A stretch of 17,153 bases of DNA from Rickettsiales bacterium (lineage in GTDB: Bacteria; Pseudomonadota; Alphaproteobacteria; Rickettsiales; UBA1997). Within the stretch, counting starts at the first letter, position 1; every line of letters starts with the position of its first letter. Of the stretch, positions 1 to 6,061 are shown piece after piece. A program made the position numbers and the translations under genes. The DNA lies in assembly GCA_028040005.1 (NCBI GenBank), contig JAOFKK010000016.1, forward strand, positions 1 to 17,153, given 5' to 3'. The notes under the pieces were generated by a model, which was not told the origin of the DNA, did not search any database, and worked only from the letters and a program-made list of their open reading frames with translations.

Positions 1-750
1 TACTCGTCTTACAACGCCAGAGGGTCTGTTATTTTGAACTCCTTCTTGATTATTTTCTCCAATCCATCCCTCCACCCTTCTTCTCATGCCATCTGCTGTT
101 GGCGCTCTATCATATAATGCTCCAGATACATTATATAATTCATGCAATATAACCGCAGCAGCAGCCAGTCGTAAATCATTATCAATGTTGGTAGTGTTTA
201 CATTAAGACCTGTTATCACAAATCTTGTCAAAAATAATGCGCCGCCAATAGCTGATGCAATATTTGGTAAGTTACAAATTCTATATCCATTACCTAGATC
301 AAATCCATTTATTATATGCATATTATCTCGACGCCCAATATTTTGATTCGGCCTAGTGTTTTGGGTTGCGCGAGAATTATTGTCTAAAACTTTCTGATGA
401 ATATCATTAACTCCTTTATCAATAATGTTTGCAAATTTCTTCAGTTGTTCAGGTAAAAATTTTGCCCTATTTTCATCTACCTTTTGTTCATTAAAATATT
501 TATTAAAATAACCCTTTAATAAAGAAAATTCATTTCTACCTCTTTCATCACTATCTCTATTAAGACCGAGTAACGACTTTCTTTTTGTGTTATCTATCAT
601 AGCATCTTTTAGAGTTTTTAGATCTTCACTAGGATTTTCACTAAATAGATCTGTTAAAATTTTTTTTACTTCAGAAGACTCTTTATTTTTAAAATATTCC
701 CCCATATCTAAGGTCGCTTTAAAGATAAAATATAAATCATTAGTAGGCAT
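1..750 (-). CDS. Partial hypothetical protein, C-terminus beyond the left edge
   Basis: An open frame of exactly 250 codons runs from an ATG at 750 leftwards to base 1 without a stop, so the C-terminus lies outside the window. I do not recognise a family. The first ~120 residues are hydrophilic and strongly charged, with many Lys, Glu, Asp and Asn, and look helical. A Gly/Asn-rich turn (around residue 150) follows, then a more hydrophobic segment near residues 160-180 (NIASAIGGALFLTRFVITG). After that comes an Ala-rich helix ending in VILHELYNVSGALYD, which is not a HExxH protease motif. There is no signal peptide or convincing membrane helix. The shadow frame on the other strand is short and unlike any protein. 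The gene is divergent from thiD and has its own candidate promoter at 796-824. A lineage-specific or secreted protein is possible, but that is speculation. Confidence 0.72.
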   Translation of the reverse strand, partial: MPTNDLYFIFKATLDMGEYFKNKESSEVKKILTDLFSENPSEDLKTLKDAMIDNTKRKSLLGLNRDSDERGRNEFSLLKGYFNKYFNEQKVDENRAKFLPEQLKKFANIIDKGVNDIHQKVLDNNSRATQNTRPNQNIGRRDNMHIINGFDLGNGYRICNLPNIASAIGGALFLTRFVITGLNVNTTNIDNDLRLAAAAVILHELYNVSGALYDRAPTADGMRRRVEGWIGENNQEGVQNNRPSGVVRRV

Positions 751-757
751 TTATTAA

Positions 758-785
758 TTGATTTGAATTTATATATTTTTATAAT
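758..785 (+). promoter_or_regulatory. Candidate sigma-70 promoter for the thiD-led gene block
   Basis: TTGATT at 758-763 and a perfect TATAAT at 780-785 are separated by 16 bp. Transcription would begin near 792, about 27 bases before the thiD start. No further promoter of this quality or terminator is obvious before 8880, so it may drive the whole plus-strand block. The -10 match is perfect, but such motifs are easily found by chance in AT-rich DNA. Confidence 0.45.
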
Positions 786-795
786 TAAGAATAGC

Positions 796-824
796 ATTAT
801 AACATTTTTTTTGATCAGTTGCAA
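796..824 (-). promoter_or_regulatory. Candidate sigma-70 promoter for the left-edge minus-strand gene
   Basis: Read on the minus strand, TTGCAA (819-824) and a perfect TATAAT (796-801) are separated by 17 bp. The transcript would start near 789, giving a leader of about 39 bases before the ATG at 750. The -35 box matches four of six consensus bases. It overlaps the first codons of thiD, so the two divergent promoters are nearly back to back and polymerases could compete. Confidence 0.4.
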
Positions 825-1562
825 GTAAAGCCTAATATTCTGTCCATTGCAGGTTCCGACCCTCTTTCCAAATCAGGCATTATGGCTGATTTTAAGGTTG
901 GAATTGACCTATCTGCTAATATTTTTAATGTAATTACAGCAATTAATGCTCAAAATAATCAAAAAATTGTTAATATTTGCTATTTAGAGTCAAAAATTAT
1001 CCAAGATCAATTAAAAGTCATTTTTGAACAAAATAAAATTACCATGGTAAAAATTGGCATGGTAGGAGATTTACAATCTATTGATATTATTATTAATTTT
1101 TTAAAAGATAAAAATATTAAAATTATTTTTGATCCTGTTTTAAAAGCTAGTAATGGCTATGATTTAATTCCCGCAAATGCTATTGATAATTTAAAACAAA
1201 AACTACTACCAATTTGTCATTTATTAACTCCAAATATTAATGAGTTAGAAATTTTATCAAAAATTAAAATTAATAATTTGGCAGATATTAAAAAAGCAGT
1301 AAAAATTCTTCAAAATTATGGCGCCCAAAATATCTTAGTCAAAGGTGGTCATTTTCAAGAAAAATCTGACAAAGTTAATTCATTCTTATTTTTAGAAGAT
1401 CAGGTAACTAAAATTCAAAATAAAAGATTAGATAAAAAATGTCGCGGAACTGGCTGCATGCTATCGACTGCTATTGCAATATTTTTAGGCGCTGATTATA
1501 ATTTGATAGAAGCCGTTAAAAAGGCTAATAAATATGTCTATCATAAAATCAAAAGTGAATAA
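819..1562 (+). CDS. thiD: Hydroxymethylpyrimidine/phosphomethylpyrimidine kinase ThiD
   Basis: ThiD phosphorylates 4-amino-5-hydroxymethyl-2-methylpyrimidine and then its monophosphate, giving the pyrimidine half of thiamine in the cytosol. The 247-residue protein has the ribokinase-like layout. The N-terminal substrate motif is IAGSDPLSKSG (10-20; the family is usually GSDPSGGAG), followed by MADFK and TAINAQN. DPVLKASNGYDL lies at 105-116, TPNINELE at 137-144, VKGGH at 174-178 and the anion-hole/catalytic segment RGTGCMLSTAIA at 209-220. The only suitable start is TTG at 819, because an in-frame stop lies at 792-794 and no ATG precedes the GSDP motif. The reading frame overlaps cyoE by 29 bases. 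The SGGAG-to-LSKSG substitution in the substrate loop is unusual, though the catalytic Cys is kept. Without the other thi genes the role could be salvage only. A pyridoxal-kinase-type relative is the main alternative. Confidence 0.87.
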   Translation: MQVKPNILSIAGSDPLSKSGIMADFKVGIDLSANIFNVITAINAQNNQKIVNICYLESKIIQDQLKVIFEQNKITMVKIGMVGDLQSIDIIINFLKDKNIKIIFDPVLKASNGYDLIPANAIDNLKQKLLPICHLLTPNINELEILSKIKINNLADIKKAVKILQNYGAQNILVKGGHFQEKSDKVNSFLFLEDQVTKIQNKRLDKKCRGTGCMLSTAIAIFLGADYNLIEAVKKANKYVYHKIKSE

Positions 1563-2427
1563 AAATTCAATTTTCTATAATTTATTAATCCTCACCAAGC
1601 CCGGAATTATCATTGGTAATATTATCAATGTTTTTGCTGGGTTTTTTTTATCATCTAAAATTTATTCTCATCAGTTTAATTTATTTGATTTATCAATTGT
1701 AATTATATCAATTATTTTAATTATTGCCTCTGGTTGCGTCTTTAATAATATTTATGATCGTGATATTGATAAATTAATGACAAGGACCAAAAAACGATCA
1801 TTAATTTTTGAACAAATATCAATCAAATTTGCATTTTTTTATGCTGTTATTTTGGGTATTTTAGGATTTTATATCCTTTATTATTTCGGTAATTTTTTTA
1901 GCTTTTTTGCTGCAATTATCGGATTTTTATTTTATACAATAATTTATACTATTTTTTTAAAAAGAAATTCCATTTACGATATTCATATTGGCAGTATTTC
2001 GGGATCTATGCCGCCATTAATTGCTTATTTTTTTATTAGCAATCAAATAGATTTTGAGGCAATTATGCTTTTTATTATATTTTCCTTATGGCAAATTCCA
2101 CATTCTTTGGCCATTACTCTTTATCGTCAGAATGATTATCAAAAGGCTAATATTACAATTTCTCCATTTAAAAAGGGTGTTAAACAGACTCAAAAAGATA
2201 TTTTATTTTGGATAATTTTATTTTTTATTGCAGCAATTATTTTATTTAAAAGCAATTTTGTTGGATTAATTTATTTAATAGCAATTATGGCTTTTTCTCT
2301 TTATTGGATTTTTTGTTACTTTAGGAGTGATTCTAATTTAGAACAATGGGCAAAAAAGATTTTATTTTTGTCAATTTGGGTTATTTTTGCTTTTGATATT
2401 TCTTTAATGGTTAATTATTTAGTTTAA
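1534..2427 (+). CDS. cyoE: Protoheme IX farnesyltransferase (heme O synthase)
   Basis: CyoE is an inner-membrane UbiA-type prenyltransferase that attaches a farnesyl group to heme b, giving heme O for a terminal oxidase. The 297-residue protein is almost all membrane helices (E. coli CyoE is 296). It has TKPGIIIGN near the N-terminus, the prenyl-diphosphate/Mg motif NNIYDRDIDKLMTRTKKR, the second loop FLKRNSIYDIHIGSISGS and the loop FSLWQIPHSLAI. These resemble the E. coli quinol-oxidase enzyme more than the PHFWAL form of CtaB in aa3-type clusters. This suggests service to a bo3-type quinol oxidase, although no oxidase subunit is in the window. The ATG at 1534 lies inside thiD and gives about 20 residues before TKPG, so a slightly later start is possible. 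queC follows after one base. Confidence 0.93.
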   Translation: MSIIKSKVNKNSIFYNLLILTKPGIIIGNIINVFAGFFLSSKIYSHQFNLFDLSIVIISIILIIASGCVFNNIYDRDIDKLMTRTKKRSLIFEQISIKFAFFYAVILGILGFYILYYFGNFFSFFAAIIGFLFYTIIYTIFLKRNSIYDIHIGSISGSMPPLIAYFFISNQIDFEAIMLFIIFSLWQIPHSLAITLYRQNDYQKANITISPFKKGVKQTQKDILFWIILFFIAAIILFKSNFVGLIYLIAIMAFSLYWIFCYFRSDSNLEQWAKKILFLSIWVIFAFDISLMVNYLV

Positions 2428-2428
2428 A

Positions 2429-3130
2429 ATGAAGAAAAAGGCAGTTATTTTACTTAGTGGAGGCTTAGATTCTTTAACGGTTACTGCGATTGCACAAAAT
2501 GAAAATTATGATCTTTATGGAATAAGTTTTGATTATGGTCAAAGGCATGATATTGAAATTGAAATGGCCAAAAATATCGCTAAAAAATATAATTTCATTG
2601 ATCATAAAATTATCAAAATAGATACTGGTATTTTTCAAAATTCTGCCTTAACTGATAAAAATATTGATGTGCCCAAGGGTGGTGAAGATTTGGGGGAGGA
2701 AAATAACATTCCAATAACCTATGTACCAGCTCGTAATATTATTTTTTTATCTTACGCCCTATCTTACGCTGAATCTAGTGATATAAATAACATTTTTATT
2801 GGCGTGAATGTGGTTGATTATTCGGGATATCCTGATTGCCGTCCTGAATTTATTGCTAATTTTGAGAATATGGCTAATTCTGGCACAGCTTTTGCATTAA
2901 AAAAACCTTTCAAAATTCATACACCTCTTATAAAGTTAAGTAAGGAGGAAATCATTGACATTGGTATTAAATTATCTGTTAATTATGCTAATTCCCATAG
3001 TTGTTACGACCCTATTTATTATAATGAGCAATATTATGCTTGCGGCAATTGCGATTCTTGTATTTTAAGGTTAGAAGGCTTCAAGAATAATAACTCCAAA
3101 GATCCTTATCCATATTATGAAAAAAATTAA
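2429..3130 (+). CDS. queC: 7-cyano-7-deazaguanine (preQ0) synthase QueC
   Basis: QueC converts 7-carboxy-7-deazaguanine to preQ0 using ATP and ammonia, a step towards queuosine at the tRNA wobble position. The 233-residue protein begins with the N-type ATP-pyrophosphatase P-loop LLSGGLDSLT (about 8-17), followed by SFDYGQRHDIEI. The central segments TYVPARNIIFLSYA and GVNVVDYSGYPDCRPEF are typical of the family. A complete zinc site lies near the end, with Cys 192, 205, 208 and 211 in the pattern C-x12-C-x2-C-x2-C. The length is usual for the family and all key residues are present, so the enzyme should be active. The ATG at 2429 lies one base after the cyoE stop. The last 14 bases overlap the start of the next gene, indicating translational coupling to an unrelated membrane-complex cassette. 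Confidence 0.96.
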   Translation: MKKKAVILLSGGLDSLTVTAIAQNENYDLYGISFDYGQRHDIEIEMAKNIAKKYNFIDHKIIKIDTGIFQNSALTDKNIDVPKGGEDLGEENNIPITYVPARNIIFLSYALSYAESSDINNIFIGVNVVDYSGYPDCRPEFIANFENMANSGTAFALKKPFKIHTPLIKLSKEEIIDIGIKLSVNYANSHSCYDPIYYNEQYYACGNCDSCILRLEGFKNNNSKDPYPYYEKN

Positions 3131-4652
3131 AAAATTTTTCAGAAAAAAAAGATGCACTGTAACCATAGGGTTTGGCGGTGCGCTATTTACATTCCATCGC
3201 GGAAAGGAGATTGAAAAAACTGTATTATTTAGCAACATAGAAGAGGCAAAAAAATCCTTTAAGAGTATATTTAAAAATAGAGAAAAATATCCTATATATA
3301 TATTACTTGATGATAATGATCAAATTTACAAACAAAAAACATATCCTGCAATTAGATCTATTGATCTTGCAAAATTAATAAAAAAAGATTTAGTTCGAGA
3401 GGGGCCGAAAACCAAGAATGAAACTATTCAAAATTCTATCAAGCACGGAAGAAGGAAGGATAAAAAGTGGGATATGCTTCTATTTTGGATAGAATTAAAA
3501 AAAGAAATAGTTGAATGGATAGATTTTTTAATTTTAAGACCTAAAAATAGATTAGTTGGTATCTATTTATTGCCTATTGAATCGCGATCATTTCTTGAAA
3601 ATGTCAATAAAATAATTGAACAGGATTTTTCTAATAAAAAACAATCTCACATTACTATAGTCACCTTAAATACCAAAGTCAGTGGTTTACGACAATTTAT
3701 TTTTTATAAAAAATCCTTAATTCTTAATCGAGAGCCGGATCATAATTTGGAAGATCCGGATTTTGTTACATATTTTGAGCAAGATATGCTTAGAATAATT
3801 CAATATTTAAAAAGATCTTTTCCGGAAGTTAAGGTTTCCAATATTAATTTTATCAATATTCTTCCAAAGCAATTTATTACAAAAGTTGATAAATTAAGAA
3901 CAAAATCTTTGAAAGTTATTAATTATGAATCTGGCGTTATATCCAAGAAGGTTGGGATTGTTTCCAATAAAAAAGGTGATATTGAGATATTATCTGATGA
4001 AATATTATCTAATAATTTTGTTAATTCTAAAAGAAAATTATTTAGATTCTCCACCAATAGAATTAAAAAAATAAATATTCTATATATTTTTACCTATTTA
4101 TTATTTTTAGTAAATATTTCTGTCATTATATTCCTTGGATTTGTTATGGCTAAAATTTTTGCTGTTGAGTTAGAGAGAGATGAAGAGATAATAAGTTTGG
4201 AACTAAAAGAATCAAATCTTGAAATAAAATTAAATGAAATTAGAAAAAAAAGTCTTGGGGCAAAAGATAGTCAGGATAAGTTTTATGAAATTGTAGATTT
4301 TGGAGAAATTGATAATTTTTTTAATAATAAAGAAGATTTATATTTATCAGGGTTACAAAAGGCCTCGATAGTTCCAAAAGATAATAATATCGTTAAAGAT
4401 ATATCTTATTCTTTAAAAAACTTCACTCCCAATAAAATTAACTCTGAATATATGGTTAATATAAAAGGGTTGGTTATTAATAAAAAAGGAGATATAGATA
4501 AATTATTTACCAATTTTGATAGTTTAATATTATCATTAAAAACATCATTATCACAAGATAAATTAAAATATACTGACATACCAAATAACATTAATTTTAA
4601 CCGAAAGTTTTATAAATATCCTTTTGACATAACCATTGAATCACAACAATAA
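3117..4652 (+). CDS. Putative PilM-PilN / GspL-like inner-membrane platform protein
   Basis: This 511-residue protein has no firmly recognised family. The layout is a long cytoplasmic N-terminal part (1-~315), one strong membrane helix (~320-347), a Lys/Glu-rich coiled coil (~350-382) and a periplasmic C-terminal domain. The cytoplasmic part opens with a beta-hairpin pattern (VTIGFGGALFTFHRGK, ~15-30), then YPIYILLDDNDQIY (58-71). Near 178-207 it has ITIVTLNTKVSGLRQFIFYKKSLILNR, reminiscent of an actin-like fold as in PilM or the GspL cytoplasmic domain. The C-terminal ~95 residues have the alternating strands and helices of a small ferredoxin-like domain, as in PilN/GspL. The length fits a PilM-PilN fusion (about 550 combined) better than ordinary GspL (about 400). 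It is translationally coupled on both sides: 14 bases with queC and a TAATG junction with the next gene. The family assignment is inference from architecture. Confidence 0.55.
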   Translation: MKKIKKFFRKKRCTVTIGFGGALFTFHRGKEIEKTVLFSNIEEAKKSFKSIFKNREKYPIYILLDDNDQIYKQKTYPAIRSIDLAKLIKKDLVREGPKTKNETIQNSIKHGRRKDKKWDMLLFWIELKKEIVEWIDFLILRPKNRLVGIYLLPIESRSFLENVNKIIEQDFSNKKQSHITIVTLNTKVSGLRQFIFYKKSLILNREPDHNLEDPDFVTYFEQDMLRIIQYLKRSFPEVKVSNINFINILPKQFITKVDKLRTKSLKVINYESGVISKKVGIVSNKKGDIEILSDEILSNNFVNSKRKLFRFSTNRIKKINILYIFTYLLFLVNISVIIFLGFVMAKIFAVELERDEEIISLELKESNLEIKLNEIRKKSLGAKDSQDKFYEIVDFGEIDNFFNNKEDLYLSGLQKASIVPKDNNIVKDISYSLKNFTPNKINSEYMVNIKGLVINKKGDIDKLFTNFDSLILSLKTSLSQDKLKYTDIPNNINFNRKFYKYPFDITIESQQ

Positions 4653-5356
4653 TGACAAAGGAAGATATCAAGCAACTACATAAAAAAAATTTACCAGATC
4701 TTAATATTAAAAAAGAGATAGATCCTTATGACCAAAAGATAAAAACATATTTTATCAAAATTGCTATTGAAATCATTCTCATTCTTTGTTTGATAGGTGG
4801 TATTTTCCTATTTAAACAAATGTCAAAATCATCTTCTAAAAATCATGATAAAAAAATATCTAATATTAATAATAATATTTCTCGATTACAGATAGATACA
4901 AAGAATATAGAAGGAAAGGTTGCCGAAGTAAGGTCATATAAGGCTAAATGGGATAATTCTAGTCTTGATCTAATGGGTTTAAAAGCAATGAAAGAAAATT
5001 ATCTTAAGGATAAAATAAGATCATTATCATCAAAATATAAGATAGATAATCTTGTTATTACAAATAAAAGTCAGCAAAAGGCAAATATTAAATCATTGAA
5101 TTTACAAACATTATATTTAAATTCTACCACTGGCAATATTAGATTTTCAGCACTTACTGATCTTGATGGTATAGATTTTATTGCAGATGTGGTTAATAGT
5201 TTATCTGGGTTTTTTATTATTAGCAAAATGTCAATCAGTAAAAAACAAGAAAAATATATATCAAAAAATATATTAAAAATCAAACAGGGAGAAGGTGGTC
5301 AATTTATAATTGATTTTAATATAGATTATACATGGTATGCCATTAAGAGAAAATAA
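4652..5356 (+). CDS. Putative PilO / GspM-like inner-membrane protein
   Basis: The protein has 234 residues. A cytoplasmic N-terminal stretch of about 33 residues, rich in Lys and Asp, is followed by one membrane helix (~34-56, IKIAIEIILILCLIGGIFLF). A coiled-coil-like segment (~66-100) and a periplasmic domain (~118-230) come next. In that domain, IRFSALTDLDGIDFIADVVN followed by SLSGFFIISKMSISK and the end FIIDFNIDYTWYAI give the beta-alpha-beta pattern of the PilO/GspM ferredoxin-like fold, in which the helix after the Asp precedes a conserved 'pGf' turn. PilO and PilN normally form a dimer linking the cytoplasmic ring to PilP and the secretin, and the order here (N-like, O-like, P-like) is the usual one. 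The start is fixed by TAATG overlap with the upstream stop. The sequence is too divergent for a firm name; confidence that it is a real gene is high. Confidence 0.58.
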   Translation: MTKEDIKQLHKKNLPDLNIKKEIDPYDQKIKTYFIKIAIEIILILCLIGGIFLFKQMSKSSSKNHDKKISNINNNISRLQIDTKNIEGKVAEVRSYKAKWDNSSLDLMGLKAMKENYLKDKIRSLSSKYKIDNLVITNKSQQKANIKSLNLQTLYLNSTTGNIRFSALTDLDGIDFIADVVNSLSGFFIISKMSISKKQEKYISKNILKIKQGEGGQFIIDFNIDYTWYAIKRK

Positions 5357-6035
5357 AATAACAAGACATATCCTAAGGCTAGTCTTTATATTGACATTAT
5401 TTATATTGATATCAAAAAACTCACTTGCTCAAGATTTAGAAGATAAGGTGCAAGATGTATTAAAAGTAATAAAGGATAAATCTGGAATTATTTCTAATGA
5501 TGGCAATATAAAAGAAGCAAGCTTAGATGCTATTAAGGACACAATTTCCAAAATCAACAAACCTGCTAAAGCTAAAAAAAAATATGATTTTAAATCATTA
5601 ATGTTCTCAGATAGTGAAATTAGCGAAGTTAAAAAAGTTTTAAATTCCAAGAAAATTGCTAAAAAGAAAAAAGAATCCAAAGATGGCAATAAAAAGGTTG
5701 AAACCATGAGAGAAATCACTACTTTTGGTAAAATTTATTTATCATCAATTTTATATTTATCAAAAGATACCTGGTCTATATGGGTTAATAGCAATAAAAT
5801 TTCTTCAAGAGATAATTCTGAATCGGATGAAATTTACATTAAGTCGGTCACTCCTTATAAGGTGGAGTTGGTTTGGTCTTTTAGCCCTAGTAAGTGGCGG
5901 ATTATATCTGGATTACCATCTAATGCTGTAACACCAAGATTAAATAGTTTGGGGCAAATTGAAATTAATATATCTCTTAAATCAAATCAGACTTATATTC
6001 TAAAACATGATAAGGTGGTTAATGGAAAAATATAA
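5337..6035 (+). CDS. Exported protein, possible PilP / GspC-like periplasmic partner
   Basis: The 232-residue protein starts with a clear export signal: basic residues (RENKITRHILR), a hydrophobic core (LVFILTLFILI) and a probable cleavage after NSLA near residue 31. The mature part opens with a hydrophilic helical region (33-75) and a Lys-rich, low-complexity linker (77-121, several KKK runs). A compact beta-rich domain follows (~129-228) containing LSSILYLSKDTWSIWVNSNK, a pair of strands around EIYIKSVTPYKVELVW, and a closing strand LKSNQTYILKHDKVVNG. A tethered linker plus a small beta domain fits PilP or the GspC homology region, which contact the secretin, but no diagnostic motif proves it. 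No lipobox Cys is present, unlike many PilP proteins. The frame overlaps the upstream gene by 20 bases. icd follows after 26 bases. Confidence 0.5.
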   Translation: MPLRENKITRHILRLVFILTLFILISKNSLAQDLEDKVQDVLKVIKDKSGIISNDGNIKEASLDAIKDTISKINKPAKAKKKYDFKSLMFSDSEISEVKKVLNSKKIAKKKKESKDGNKKVETMREITTFGKIYLSSILYLSKDTWSIWVNSNKISSRDNSESDEIYIKSVTPYKVELVWSFSPSKWRIISGLPSNAVTPRLNSLGQIEINISLKSNQTYILKHDKVVNGKI

Positions 6036-6061
6036 AATTCTAATAAATTAATAATTTAATT

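Noticed and set aside
86..346. Plus-strand 86-codon open frame near the left edge
   Set aside because: It lies entirely inside the longer minus-strand frame 1-750, has no promoter or family resemblance, and its composition looks like an antisense shadow.
5725..5931. 68-codon plus-strand frame inside the PilP-like gene
   Set aside because: It overlaps a frame that has a signal peptide and proper coupling to its neighbours; the small frame has no start context or recognisable domain.
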